Positions 41,501 to 50,977 of a stretch of 64,000 bases of DNA are shown piece after piece; positions within the stretch are counted from its first letter, which is position 1, and each line of letters begins with the position of its first letter. Under the pieces are notes generated by a model. The model worked only from the letters and a program-made list of their open reading frames with translations, had not been told where the DNA came from and searched no databases. The position numbers and the translations under genes are program-made. This DNA is from Hybos culiciformis (taxonomy: Eukaryota > Arthropoda > Insecta > Diptera > Hybotidae), in contig OZ023273.1 in NCBI GenBank assembly GCA_964007475.1, positions 123,799,812-123,863,811 of the forward strand, read 5' to 3'.

Positions 41501-43947
41501 TTAATTATATTTTGTGTAACACTTTTTTTTTCTCCCAATTTCCATCAGAGTTATAGTGTGAATAAGAATATTGCTATTCGATTTCCACTACTGAAAAAAT
41601 AAGTATATATATATAGTATGTATATATACTATAAATAACTACTATATAAAATTTCTTTTTGTTTTCATTCCCAAGAAAATTAAAACGTAAAGGAGAAATA
41701 AATAATACATTAATACCAGACTATAACAACTTTATTTTTTATTTTTCACACAAGAAATTTTTTTTTTTTTCGCATAATGAAAATAAATTTTAATTTCATT
41801 TAGATTAAAACTTTTATGACAAGTGAAATTTTATTTTTTTTTTCTTTCTTTCTCAATATTGAAAAAGTAAATTAAGTGATTAATTTATATGAATAATATT
41901 GATTTTTTCTATTAAATTGGAATTACACTTGGGTAAATTTAATAATCCCTTGGATTGTGAAAATTTATCATTAAATTATTTCATTAAAAAAATAAAAAAA
42001 ATATTACTTGTATAATTTTCTTTAATTTTCATAACATTTTCGCTGATGGAAATCTTTTAAAAAAAGATTTATTGTAATATTTAGAAGTTTTAAGAGTTGT
42101 CGGTAGTTTTAAGGGAAATTAATTTTTTCAGGAAAATCTCTAACCCGATTTTAATTTTTTGATTGAAATAATTTACCAAAATTTCATCTATGATAGAATT
42201 ATGAATTATTAAATTTACGTACACACATTCAAATTATAATTGTTGCGTTTGACATAAAATTTGCAGCTGTTATTCTTATTAACGTTCAATTATTAAAACC
42301 AATGAAATTCAATAGTTGCCATAATATTCGTGGTTAAACAATTGTTTTTGGGGGAATCAAGAAGTTGTTGTTTGAGGTGAAATAACTACATACATATCTG
42401 TACATAATGTATGTAATACTTTTTTCCCCATAATGTAAAACAAATAAACAATTTGTGGAAATTTTTACCTTCTTTAAATAGTATATTTTTATGTATACAA
42501 CTTTTTTTTAATATAATCATTTTATAAATTGTATGTAAATTAATTCAATAATTTCAAAAGAGATAATAATATTCTTGATTATTATTATGTTTAATGATTT
42601 TTTTTAATATTATCATTGTTCGTTTGTATCGCAATTTTACTTCGCTTATTAAAAATATGCAAAATCTATTTATGTTGAACTGAATTTTTTTTGAAAAAAA
42701 AAAATTTTTTTTTGAATAAGACTTTTCTAAATTCAACGTAATGTTAAAATTAGTCCTTTTATTCTATGTGTATTTTTTGGTGTTAGTCCTCTTCTATTGT
42801 AAAAACAAAAAAAAAAAATCTTTTCTTCTTAAATATCTACCTTGAAAATTAAATTACTATTCCTTAAACTTAAACAAATAGAAACTAGTTACGAGAGGGC
42901 TTGTTAATAGAACGACGAGTTTTCTAAGAAAAAAATTATATAACTAATTTTTTTTTATTTTTATTCAACCGTTTTCTGGATGGATTCCGATGAAAATTTT
43001 TTGTTGTTGGATTTGGATATGTCGATTAGAGGAACTAAAATAAATTATTATACATCAGCCTGCTCGTTTCCACTGCTTCAGACTGGAGTTTAGTTTTTGA
43101 TTAAAATTGTTTTATTTGTATATACATATCAGGCCCGGATTTACATAACTTTGCGCCCTGGGCGGTTTTTGAAAACTGCGCCCTATAAATCATACCAAAA
43201 GTTATTTATAATGATTGAAAATAATACTACTAAAGTTAATGTATAGATATATATAATATTTTAATTTTATTGTAATATGATATTTTGTCTAACATTTTAT
43301 TTTCTATTGCTAAGATCGTAAAATCATTCGGTCACATACGGTTGATCTCAAGTAAGTTTTTATTCTTCTCAGTGCAGAAAAAGACCTTTCTGCTGAACAA
43401 TTGGATGCTGGAGTTGATAAAAATATTCTTAAAATAATTACTATTTTTGGATAGACAACCTGCATATTTTTTCTTTAATCAATGAAATTAAATAAATGGT
43501 TAAAAATAATTTTTTTTTCTCCCTAAAATTACCGAATTCACGGAACGAATTTTGCGCCCTTTTGAAATGTTGCGCCCGTGGCGGTTGCCCTATTTGCCCA
43601 TAGGTAAATCCGGAACTGATACATATGGTATATTATATTTAAGGAACGTAAAAAATATGTTTAGCCGCTGGTTGTTTCCGAGTAAAGTATCAAAAATTGA
43701 AATGTTGAATTAAGTTCTCTAACTTTTAATGAAGATTGTCATTGTATATTAATATTTTTTAACAAAATTTTAATTAATTTTAAATTTTATTTTTACAGAA
43801 ATCATTTTATTCTTTAATATTAATTTTTGACATTTTGATTATATGCGTAACAGAGAAAATCAACAATAACTTACCTTTTGATGAAATTTCTGCAGCAATT
43901 TTTGTTAAAAATAAAATTAAAAATATTATTTTTAGATAATCCAGCAT
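2486..43947 (-). CDS. DIP/lachesin-like three-Ig cell-surface protein (10 exons, 3' end missing)
   Basis: Ten minus-strand exons join in phase: 43875-43947, 24675-24710, 20916-21019, 19388-19595, 18326-18481, 18002-18130, 17619-17756, 8003-8167, 6213-6272 and 2486-2557. Together they encode 380 residues plus one base. The order is a signal peptide (about 1-20), a linker, Ig1 (about 42-140, Cys62/Cys123, Trp74), Ig2 (about 141-235, Cys166/Cys216, Trp178), Ig3 (about 236-336, Cys259/Cys320, Trp271) and the start of a stalk. N-glycosylation sequons lie at N49, N161, N309 and N353. Stretches such as DRGWYMCQINTDPM, MWRREDGEE, YLCVASNGVPPSISKRV and RCVAKNSLGETDG are hallmarks of insect Dpr-interacting proteins. 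In that family (known, not shown here) Ig1 binds Dpr proteins and specifies neuronal and synaptic partners at the cell surface, usually through a membrane or GPI anchor. That anchor is not in the window. Family membership is near certain, but which DIP paralogue this is could not be settled. A gustatory receptor gene is nested in the first intron seen. Confidence 0.95.
2558..6212 (-). other. Intron between the two stalk exons
   Basis: AT-rich, with homopolymer runs. A short open frame at 4756-4992 (plus) and coding-like scraps near 5220-5300 were inspected and match nothing I recognise. No repeat or RNA gene was seen. Confidence 0.75.
6213..6272 (-). CDS. DIP-like gene, stalk exon 1
   Basis: A 60-nt phase 1-1 exon encoding EILAPTTAVMSEITMYNRSF, with sequon N353-R-S. 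It has a polypyrimidine-rich acceptor ending cag and a G|gtaag donor. The resemblance to the stalk that follows Ig3 in insect relatives, with its P-T-T-A and N-R-S features, supports the call despite the short length. Confidence 0.88.
6273..8002 (-). other. Intron between Ig3 and the first stalk exon
   Basis: AT-rich, apart from normal splice ends. No gene, tandem repeat or mobile element was recognised. Confidence 0.8.
8003..8167 (-). CDS. DIP-like gene, second half of Ig3
   Basis: A phase 1-1 exon of 165 nt encoding DTSRAGDKFETTS, MKLKIRNVSSNDFGSY, Cys320 in RCVAKNSLGETDG and the end of the domain (IIKLD). It is bounded by ctttcag and G|gtaatt. It lies 9.5 kb downstream of the preceding exon, and the sequon N309-V-S is present. 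Confidence 0.96.
8168..17618 (-). other. Long intron splitting Ig3
   Basis: About 9.5 kb of AT-rich DNA. A patch near 9014-9290 is less AT-rich and carries a 72-codon minus frame with no recognisable domain. ATA and homopolymer runs are scattered through it. No alternative Ig exon was seen. Confidence 0.75.
17619..17756 (-). CDS. DIP-like gene, first half of Ig3
   Basis: A phase 1-1 exon of 138 nt encoding FPPMLSIANQLEGAYVGQ, Cys259 in ILECETEAYP, then ASINYWTTERGDMIIS. The acceptor is aatatag|TTCC and the donor G|gtaat. The EAYPxSINYW signature is typical of DIP Ig3. Confidence 0.96.
18002..18130 (-). CDS. DIP-like gene, second half of Ig2
   Basis: A phase 1-1 exon of 129 nt encoding VNVVDGEILHITKVSRLHM and Cys216 in AYLCVASNGVPPSISKRV, ending RVQ plus one base. 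The donor is CAGT|gtatgt. The competing GT two bases earlier was rejected because only this one gives the family-typical F-P-P-M join into Ig3. Confidence 0.96.
18326..18481 (-). CDS. DIP-like gene, first half of Ig2
   Basis: A phase 1-1 exon of 156 nt encoding VPPMIIESMTSNDMVVREG, Cys166 in LMCKARGYPEP, Trp178 and the RREDGEE segment. It is bounded by tttcag and G|gtgag. One sequon, N161-V-T, is present. Confidence 0.96.
18482..19387 (-). other. Intron between Ig1 and Ig2
   Basis: 906 bp with normal splice ends. Nothing else was recognised. Confidence 0.85.
19388..19595 (-). CDS. DIP-like gene, second half of Ig1 (Dpr-binding face)
   Basis: This 208-nt exon encodes VAWVRVDTQTILSIHHNVIT and continues to the second cysteine in DRGWYMCQINTDPM, ending QVV. 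The acceptor is aacag|GTA (phase 0) and the donor G|gtaag (phase 1). In the DIP family this half-domain contributes much of the Dpr-contact surface. That statement is family knowledge and was not tested here. Confidence 0.96.
19596..20915 (-). other. Intron within Ig1
   Basis: 1.3 kb of AT-rich DNA in phase 0. No embedded gene or mobile element was recognised. Confidence 0.85.
20916..21019 (-). CDS. DIP-like gene, first half of Ig1
   Basis: The exon encodes residues 37-71, including MPRFAEPIPNVTVSVGRDAL and the first Ig1 cysteine in LLACVVENL. It enters in phase 1 and leaves in phase 0 at AAA|gtaag. The sequon N49-V-T lies in the first strand. The pattern is the canonical start of DIP Ig1. 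Confidence 0.95.
23067..23905. mobile_element. CTAG-rich foldback element with tRNA-like boxes
   Basis: Inverted ends of 24-25 bp with one mismatch (CTCTCTAAATAAATTTTGGC on the left) lie next to TA on both sides (23065-23066 and 23906-23907). The interior has 23 CTAG tetranucleotides by my count, far above what such AT-rich DNA should give. The two halves are diverged inverted copies of each other, and both include a tRNA-like segment. The superfamily is unclear; TA flanks suggest a Tc1/mariner-mobilised foldback. Confidence 0.65.
23371..23431 (-). repeat. tRNA-like segment with box A and box B (SINE-head-like)
   Basis: On the minus strand there is a box A match, TAGCTGAGTGG, and a perfect box B, GGTTCGAATCC (23373-23383), spaced as in a tRNA. 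The acceptor and anticodon stems do not fold convincingly, so I read it as a tRNA-derived or SINE-like sequence and not a working tRNA. A diverged inverted copy with GGTTCAAATCC lies at 23525-23535 on the plus strand. Confidence 0.55.
24379..24575. repeat. CAGTG-rich repeat with short inverted and direct copies
   Basis: This stretch contains gatttcattacatcca twice. Several cagtgaa/ttcactg motifs occur in opposite orientations; cactgtattttcact is repeated inverted. It looks like the remains of a small foldback element but its ends could not be defined. It lies just beside the 36-nt linker exon, in the following intron. Confidence 0.4.
24675..24710 (-). CDS. DIP-like gene, 36-nt linker exon
   Basis: This 36-nt exon is bounded by tttgcag and G|gtaag. 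It is phase 1 on both sides and encodes a short polar linker (residues 25-36, GTSRISDAQSGD) between the signal peptide and Ig1. Skipping it would keep the frame, so it could be a cassette exon. It sits alone, with about 19 kb of intron upstream and 3.7 kb downstream. Confidence 0.8.
25339..25421. repeat. Perfect 37-bp inverted repeat
   Basis: Arms 25339-25375 and 25385-25421 are exact reverse complements separated by 9 nt. It lies in the DIP-like gene's large intron. No target duplication or transposon signature was found, so its origin is unknown. Confidence 0.9.
28710..29380. mobile_element. Tc1/mariner-type foldback element (671 bp)
   Basis: Two arms of about 313 bp (28710-29022 and 29069-29380) are nearly perfect inverted repeats around a 46-nt centre. 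The ends are CACTAGG(C/T)AGAAAAAG with TA on both sides (28708-28709 and 29381-29382), the Tc1/mariner target duplication. Each arm holds the motif aaaagtctgcgtac twice, about 152 bp apart (28721-28734 and 28873-28886 on the left). That resembles the paired binding sites of IR/DR-type Tc1 elements. No transposase is encoded. Confidence 0.85.
33961..34916 (+). mobile_element. hAT-type repeat, copy 1 (left end intact)
   Basis: About 956 bp running from TAGGGTTGCCAG to a damaged right end in which one G is missing (CTGCAACCCTA). Both subterminal regions carry repeated TCTGGACA/TGTCCAGA motifs, as expected of hAT transposase-binding sites. It is flanked by ATAGTATC on the left but TCTACGTA on the right, so this copy alone has no target duplication. 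No transposase frame is visible. Confidence 0.75.
35053..35216. repeat. Perfect 57-bp inverted repeat
   Basis: Arms 35053-35109 and 35160-35216 are identical as reverse complements over 57 bp, around a 50-nt loop. The arms are more GC-rich than their surroundings, for example gaggccaggccgcatg. The structure lies inside the hAT-bounded block and looks like a foldback element or its core. No clear target duplication is visible. Confidence 0.9.
35253..35880. repeat. Unidentified less AT-rich block with internal repeats
   Basis: This stretch is richer in G+C than its neighbours. It contains a loose direct repeat around tttccatgga (near 35321-35372 and 35690-35731) and many cggaaaa/ttttccg motifs. 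Two overlapping open frames here are short and match nothing I recognise. The final part, ccaaatttcagctcgctgtg, has the look of an old transposon-derived sequence. It lies inside the hAT-bounded block. Confidence 0.4.
35990..36452 (+). mobile_element. Possible 3' end of a non-LTR retrotransposon
   Basis: The stretch ends with an AATAAA-type signal followed by a (TTAC)n tail at 36431-36450, a LINE-like 3' end. Upstream, the plus frame near 36063 reads CEVINLLNGSDWNALYCY, which loosely resembles the linker after the endonuclease domain of Jockey-like elements. No reverse transcriptase is present, so this would be a heavily deleted remnant. Confidence 0.4.
37250..37444 (-). CDS. Gustatory receptor exon 2 (last helix)
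   Basis: Encodes FEKLLRQFKIVRCDST, then GLFEVNKKFFIS and the last transmembrane helix, LSALIICNALTIIQL, with a hydrophilic tail of about 19 residues before the stop. It begins right after the tttttag acceptor. A short last exon holding the final helix is a common gustatory receptor arrangement. Confidence 0.9.
   Translation of the reverse strand, partial: FEKLLRQFKIVRCDSTIFGLFEVNKKFFISLSALIICNALTIIQLHLIEKKEGYKRKNIIQTLV
37250..38744 (-). CDS. Gustatory receptor, 7-TM chemoreceptor, two exons, complete
   Basis: Exon 1 (37683-38744, 354 codons) joins exon 2 (37250-37444) through a phase-0 intron of 238 bp (donor GAA|gtactc, acceptor tttttag|TTC) to give 418 residues, a usual insect gustatory receptor length. 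About seven hydrophobic helices are visible, near residues 45-70, 80-105, 135-158, 170-203, 253-280, 285-305 and 378-400. The short N-terminus and the last helix, preceded by GLFEVNKKFFISLSALI, are typical of the 7tm_7 family. Such proteins are ligand-gated cation channels in gustatory neurons (family knowledge); the ligand cannot be inferred. The usual C-terminal TYhhhhhQF motif is degenerate: Cys391-Asn392, five residues, Gln398-Leu399. ATG at 38744 was preferred over the upstream TTG. The gene lies inside the DIP-like gene's large intron, on the same strand, and inside a hAT-bounded block. Confidence 0.92.
37683..38744 (-). CDS. Gustatory receptor exon 1
   Basis: A single open exon of 354 codons covering the N-terminus and helices 1-6, with an uninterrupted frame and no internal stops. 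It ends at LKVE before the donor gtactc. Reading past the donor runs to a stop 20 codons later without recognisable receptor sequence, which supports splicing there. Confidence 0.9.
39002..39061 (+). mobile_element. Solitary hAT-like terminus
   Basis: The sequence beginning CAGAGATCTCCAAATTACCG, followed by ttgtgggcc, resembles the CAG(A/G)GGTCTCCAAAC...GGGCC terminus of many animal hAT elements. No partner end was found nearby. It is probably an old, truncated insertion. Confidence 0.4.
39592..40218 (+). mobile_element. hAT-type repeat, copy 2 (left part missing)
   Basis: Closely matches 34284-34916 of copy 1, with a few percent substitutions and small indels, and ends in an intact CTGGCAACCCTA followed by ATAGTATC. 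The first 320 bp or so of the element, including its left terminus, are absent. Confidence 0.8.
43130..43618 (-). mobile_element. hAT transposon relic with transposase C-terminus
   Basis: The ends are CAGGCCCGGATTTAC and, on the other strand, CAGTTCCGGATTTAC (13 of 15 match), flanked by the perfect 8-bp duplication ATACATAT at 43122-43129 and 43619-43626. At 489 bp it is far shorter than an autonomous element. It lies in the DIP-like gene's intron, about 260 bp from the signal-peptide exon donor, so its right end is close to functional splice sequence. Confidence 0.88.
43270..43459 (-). pseudogene. hAT transposase C-terminal dimerisation region, frameshifted
   Basis: Minus-strand translation reads VYPKIVIILRIFLSTPASNC followed by the hATC core AERSFSALRRIKTYLRST, then a stop at 43310-43312. 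Shifting frame recovers LAIENKMLDKIS, which continues the family pattern, so one small indel has broken the frame. Only this C-terminal part survives; the catalytic RNase H-like region is gone. The fragment cannot encode an active transposase. Confidence 0.85.
43875..43947 (-). CDS. DIP-like gene, signal-peptide exon (start codon)
   Basis: The ATG at 43945-43947 opens a 24-codon segment (MLDYLKIIFLILFLTK and onward) with a short charged start, a hydrophobic core and small residues (Ala-Ala) before a likely cleavage point near residue 19 or 20. The exon ends with one base of a split codon (phase 1) at a good donor, G|gtaag. This start was chosen because it gives a classical signal peptide whose phase matches the next exon. 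Any 5' untranslated exon lies further right and was not identified. Confidence 0.85.
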
Positions 43948-46900
43948 TTTTAAAAAAAAATAAAAATTTTATTTTAAATAAAAATGAATTTACTATTTTT
44001 TTTATTAATTTTTAAAGTATTTTTATTTTTTTTTTTTTTTTTGATATTTTGAATTAATATAATAAATTGTTATTTAAATTTCTAAATTCATTAATGAAGA
44101 TTATAAATAAGCACACGATAATATTTTAATTGTTATCATTTTTAATTTGACTGTAATTACATTTTTATATATAATATGTGTATATAAATAAAGATATTTA
44201 TTATTATTATATTTTTTTTAACATTTTAATTAAAACATTTTCATACGTAACTATTATACATAGGTATATATTTTTTATCAACAACAATAATAATAATTTT
44301 TCCACAAAATAATAATAAAAAAAAAAAAAATTATTTTCGAATCAAAAAAAAAATTATTTTATTACAATGAATTAATAATTTATTTGATTTTTACACGATT
44401 AACCGTTCAACGCGATTAATTATTATCAATGAAATTCATAATAACAATAAAAATACCATTATTATTATTATAATTTTTATTTTTTATTTTTTTTTTTCAC
44501 ATTTTCATTTTCATTTTCTTTTTTTTTTCTTTTTTTTTTTTTTTTTTACTTTTAAATTTATTTCTTTTCAATATAAATAAATCATTTTTACACCATTAAA
44601 CGCAAATTTATTAATGTTTTTTTTTTTTTTTTTATTTAATGAAAGTCAAATATTATTTTTTTTCCTTTTTTTCTGTGTTAAGTTATTGTTTTTTTGATTT
44701 TTTTTCATTACCATCAATCAATCATTTCTGAACCGCCACCACAAAGTCAGAGATTTCCTTTCTTGTCTTTTTGTTGTTTTTTTTTTTTTTTTTGTTCATT
44801 CCAAGAATTTAATTCATTTTAATATTATTAATTGGTATTATCCGCTTAAAGAAAATAATATATATAAATTTTTATGTATTTTTTTTTTTTTTTTCGGAAA
44901 AATGAATAATTATGATTGAAAAGTTTTGAGATTGTGAAAAAGAAAATTTATTTGAAGAAAAACAAATTGTTGTCATTTTTATAACATAAATTTTGTATAT
45001 ATACTAGTTTGTATGTATATAGTTTGTTATATAATAAATATGAACTTTGGATTTTTGATTGGGAAATTTCATGTTGAGCTTCCGCAAGAAATTCGTATGG
45101 AATTATTAATTGCGTTGAAATTATATTTAATTTAAAAATATGAAAGGTCGAAGTTTTTTTTGTATAATTTACCTGAAAACTTTTACTTTCTAGAAATACG
45201 ATGATGGTGGAAAAATGCGAAATATTTTTTTTTTTCGAAGATAATTTCTTTTTGGTTTGAAAATAAATAAAATATTTTTTTTATTTGCTTAAATTGCAAT
45301 GATTCAAAACATATATAGTTTTATAGTTTCACCCTTAAAAATTATAGACCCAGATTTTTCTGTTGAATTGGGTGAAGAAACACAGAAATTGAAGCGAAAA
45401 CGTCCAGCTTTTGATTTTATAAACATCTTATATTCATAAAAAATTTATTTTGAATCATTTCAAAGAATTTAAAACCAAAAATTTTTCTCATCTTAACTAT
45501 AATCTTAAAACACCTTTCGTATCTTAAAAAAAATTACATTATTCTCAATTTAATAAATTCACAATTTTACCTCTGTTTAGTGCTTGTTATTTACTTATTT
45601 GATCGTATTTTTTATTTATAAAATTGATTGATAACTGACTTATATACTTTTCGAAAGATCTGATGACGACCCTGATCTTAAATAAAATAAAGAAGTTTCC
45701 AAATCGTTTCACTTCTTCCATTCTACTCTGTATTCTAAGATTTCAGATTTACTAATAAAAATCTCTTTTACAATATTTGATGAAATAGTTTCATATATAG
45801 ACCAGATAAATTATATACATAGTATAGATAAAATATTTTGTACCACTAATTTAAAAAAGAAAAATTTTTTTTTTTTCTTAATCTCGAGATAATATAAATT
45901 TAAATCGAAATATTAAGATTTAATTTAATTTTTAAATACGGTAATAAAAAAAAAGTATGTAAATAAAAAAGTTCTCAAGGCTTTTTAATCATTTCTCGTG
46001 AAAATATTTTTTAAGGATAACAAAAAAAAAAAAAAAACCAACAAACAACTTGATGGTAATTTTTTTTGTGTTGCCTGTCAACTTATGCAAATTGCAATAT
46101 TACACGCGAAAAGCAAAATAATTCAACTCTTTGAACTTTACTTATAGTATTAATGGTAAAAGAAATAACAAAATCATAATAAAAAACTTGTTTATTGATT
46201 ATACATATATAGTTTTTTTCTTCTAAGAAGATTAATATAATCTAATTTTAAAAGTTAACATATTTATGTAGATTAAAAGATAATCGAAAATTTTGTATAA
46301 GAAAACCATATGAACATAAATTAACATAGAATGTAGATTAATAATAAAATAATAAAATTAAGAGGATTGTCAAAAATTATTCATACATGTTGTGCCAGAT
46401 ATAGTGATTGTCAATCTAATCCAATATTTATGAAATTTTCTCTGATACGAGGTCAATTTTGGTCTTTTTTGTATTAATATAGTATTAAAATCTATCTAGT
46501 ATAGTATTCCAAATTTTGATATACGCCAAAATTTAATTTAAATTTTGCAAACAAAGGAATTGTATTTCGCACACTTTAGAGTTTTTTTTTTTATTTCCAT
46601 TCAAGTTATTTTATTTACACAAACGCTACAATAGAGATGATTGAAGACATGTAAGATTTCAATTCCATGATCAAATTTCTTATATGTAGCAAAATCTCTA
46701 TGTACCTAAATTTATTGTAAACATTGTAGAAAGGGATTTATGTGTATATTTTGAATTATTTTATCAGAAATTTATTAGTTATTGCAAACAATGAGAATAT
46801 TTCAAATTTCATTATTCATGTTTAGAATTTTTTTTAATATGAATTTTTACCCCCTGCTTACAAAAGTAATAATTAATAATTTTCTTTGAAATAGAAAACT

Positions 46901-49900
46901 TTCTGAAAATTACTTAAATTAAATTCAGAAAATAATTATTAAAAATTTAAAGTACATATACCTATAATATAATACTGATATAAAGAAGATTTAATTAAAT
47001 TTTAATATTATTTGTACATATTTAAGTTAAATTTTAAACATATAATTTTGAAAAAATTTTCACTATACGCAATGATTTGAAATTTTCAAAATAGGAAAGT
47101 ATTAAATAAAACCAATATAATTGGCAACAGATGAAGTATTTTATGAACTGATAATGAGCTGTCAGATACAATTTGTTTTCTTAAAATTTTTAACAATTAT
47201 AGTACCAGAATAATGATTGACTGTAGTTTTCTAGAAATTAATACCTGTTTCAATATTATATTATTTGATTCGGTCCTTTAACAATTTAATACAAATGATA
47301 TTAATGACCAATATAATACCACAAGACAATGATTTACGTATTAAATATTGAGGCGAATAAATGTTTAAAAAAATTGTTTTAACTTTTTTTATTTTTTTTT
47401 AACAAATAAAATAATATATGTACACATAGCATTCATAAATATAATTCTAATTCTGATTAATGTTCACACATAAAATTTTGATTAACTTAATTCCACAATA
47501 TTTATTTTGGTAAATATTAATTTATTTACACTCTTAATGACATTATCGTCACAAAGAAAATTGTATAAGGTTACTAAACTAACTATGTGGTCTCTTAAGG
47601 AATGAATTTAAATAAATAAAATTATTGTTTTTCAAATAAAATATGATTGTTTTTTATAATGCTTTGATTATTGGAAGTACATAGTTGCTGCAATAGGACT
47701 ATCATCATATCTTATTTAGTTGAAGACCTAATTATTCAATAATAAGACAAAAAAAAAAAAACAAAAACGGAGAAAATGGAATAAAATTTGACAACTGTTT
47801 TTATTTTATTATCAAAGGAAACAAATATAAACGTAAAAACGATTTAAATCAAAGGGTTCAAATTCATGAATAAAAACTCGGCGCCAAACCTCTGTTATCG
47901 CCTCCAGGTGCCCGTAGTTATTTCATGCGGCCGGCAGTCAAATTCTGTGTTAATATGGAATGTGTTGGAACTACATGAGTTAATTTTTTTTTTAAATGTA
48001 GCAATTTCTACTTTTTATTACGTTTCGTCCTATTTTTTTCCTTGTATACAGTTCTTGACATGCATAAATGTAATTTTACAAATTTAGAATTGTGAAAATG
48101 AATGATGGAAAAATCTACCTAAATTAGTGAAAAAATTTTAAAAAACCTACATAAAAATTTAAATGTAAGTGCATACCTTTTTTAATATTTATTTTGATAT
48201 ATTATAAAAGTTAAAAATTTTGAAGAAGGGTCATTAGCATAAGACCTATATTTAAAAAGTAATTATAGAAAAAAAAAATTCTTTCATTTTATAAAGCTAA
48301 CACCGATTTCAAAAATTTTTGTTATTATTTTGAAGTAGATTATTATGTTTTTTTTCCCCCGTTTTTTCTTTATTGCAACAAAAATGCATAATTTTTTTTT
48401 TTAAATTACATTTAAGATATTTTTAAATAGCTGAAATTAGGTAAATAAAAAAAAAGTGTTAATGTAGCGAAGTACGTTAACGATTTGACTAAAACGTAAT
48501 TTAAAAAAAAAATTAAACAAAAAACGGAAAAATATGATTAAGATTAAAATTTCTTCATATTAAAGGCTGCCTTGAATATAAATGTTGTATAAAAGTATTC
48601 AAATTCAAATTTACTCAATGGAAATTTTTCGGTCAACAGCAATTTAATTTCAAAAACACTTCTTCTCAGCTAATTTACCAAAAAAATAAAAAGAAAGAAC
48701 AAAAACACAATCCATTTAAGCACTTATGCACACCAGAAACCAATGCTTGAACTGAATAAATTTATAGCCTTTGATGTTGTCCAATGTTGGAATGATTTCA
48801 GCTTTGTAACGAAAGATTGAAACAAATTCAAATAATATGTACTTAATTGCAACATTAATTATATATTTTTGTATGTAATTTTGTTTTAACTACTTTATAA
48901 CGAGTTGAATTCATCATAATTTTTGTTTCAAAATCCATCATTTAAATATCAATGAAATGTTTTAACCATCATAAATTGGATATTTATGTCAAATTTTACT
49001 CTCGTTCAATTTTCCTCAAAAATAAAATAAAAAAATAAATAAAAAAAAAAATAAAGAAGAAAAAAGAAATTATTGTAGAACATGACCCAATTAACATACG
49101 TTTCAATGACATGTTGTTTGCTTTCATTTGACAATACATAAATTTTAGTGCTTTTTTTTTTTGCTGTTAGTTAAACAAAAAAAGAGAAATTAAAGTACAA
49201 ATTTTTTATTTTTCATTTTAAATTGCACTTTTCCTAGAAAAATAAATTCTCTGGTATGTGAGTCAAATGCGAAACGCATAATTAAACAACAACGTAAATT
49301 GATGTCCAAATATTTGCACACGAATTTCACTTAGTGTGGACACATTAAAAAGATTACAACATAAAAAACGAAATTAAAATAAAATAGCATTAAGTATATA
49401 CATTAAAAAAAAAAAGATAAAATAGCTTTAGATTTAAAAGCGAAATATTTTTTACCTATTTCAAAATTCCAGATTTTAAGACAGTTTTTTGTTGAATATT
49501 TTAATATCACCATAGAGACATTAGCTTTTTCTTCATTAGAAAAACAAATCTTACGTCATGAATATATCTTACGGGTTGCATGGAAAAGATAAGCCTTTTT
49601 TTTTATACATCAAAATTATGTTAATAACAATACTCTCCTCATTGCGGGGCTATTTTTATACGGTATATGATGGAATATGAAGATATATTATTCGTTCGAG
49701 ATCAGAATAAGATATTTTGCATAAATATTTATGTAAATGATTCCATAGATGTTTTTTATAGATGATTTTGATGAAAACACGATAATATTCACTGTAGGAG
49801 CTATAAAAGAATTTGTTAAGTTCGCGATTATGTTCAAGGAGCTGAATTAAAGGATTTAAATTGATGTGACAATATGCAATTAAGAATTCGAGTTGAACAT

Positions 49901-50886
49901 TGATATTGGATTGGATGAAAATTGACGAAAGTATTTATAATGAAATATGGAAAACGTAAACGCAAGTCTAATTATTCTAATTTCTTAATCGAACAAATTT
50001 TCTTCGAACTTTCAAAAGATATCGTAACAAAATAATTTAAAAAATAAAAAATATATATATTGTATATTATTCTGATAAATGAGTTGCAGATAACAAAAAA
50101 AAATATTGATAAATTTATAATATTTTTGGTTAAATTAATGACAAATTAGACAATTAATCAATTTTCAATCATGATTATTGGATATTATCATTCGAATGGA
50201 AAAAATTTATCCAAACACTTGAAAAATTTTACCAATTTTATTTTTATTTTATTTTTTTATTATTTTTTTTATCTATAATTTTTTTTAATATTATCTTTGA
50301 TTTATAAATTAGTAATAATAATTCCGATAGATTTATCATTTCATCAGAGTATAATGCAATAATATCCTATAATTTATTATTTGAAAATAATATTTAATGC
50401 ATAAAAAAAAAAGATATTAAAATTCATTTATATACACATGCACATATAAAACATATACATATTTTAAATTTGGAACGTAAAATAATTGAAGCGAAAAATA
50501 AAATTTTTTTTTGTTTTTTTTACATCAAAAATAATGAAAATTTATTCATTTATTTTATATATAGTGCACTCACTATGAGTGTAGTTTTTGATGCTGTTAA
50601 AGTTACTATGGGAATTCAAATCAATAATTTTTATTCATCTTTGTCATTAATATACATACACAGTCATATACAGTTTTTATAAAGAAAATATGTGAAGAAA
50701 TTTTATACTGAATAATATTTAAAATTGCTTTTTTTTGCACAAAGTTGCAGTAATCATTTATTTTACTATCAATTATTCAATTATAATATTGCTTTATTTG
50801 TCAAGCTGTAAATTCTGTCTGTTCATTTATTTATTAGGTATATTTAATATTTAATTTATCACATTTTATAAGAAAATTGTAAGCTC

Positions 50887-50977
50887 TAATAAGTCTCTCT
50901 AATAAGTCTCTCTAATAAGTCTCTCTAATAAGTCTCTCTAATAAGTCTCTCTAATAAGTCTCTCTAATAAGTCTCTC
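50887..50977. repeat. 13-bp minisatellite, seven copies
   Basis: Unit TAATAAGTCTCTC repeated seven times without visible variation. A truncated extra TCT and a diverged TAATAAGTC lie a little downstream. It lies upstream of the DIP-like start exon, in DNA without recognised genes. Confidence 0.95.

Larger units (their letters stand above)
24711..43874 (-). other. 19-kb intron between the signal-peptide and linker exons
   Basis: Holds the 37-bp palindrome, the Tc1/mariner-type foldback, the hAT-bounded block with the gustatory receptor gene, and the hAT relic near its upstream end. The stretches 25430-28700, 29390-33950 and 40230-43120 contain only AT-rich DNA and short frames with no recognisable product. 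Large introns with nested genes are common in insect neuronal cell-surface genes. Confidence 0.8.

Noticed and set aside
47877..47890. A retroviral-type primer-binding site (ggcgcc)
   Set aside because: No long terminal repeats, gag or pol sequence on either side. The short match is not enough.
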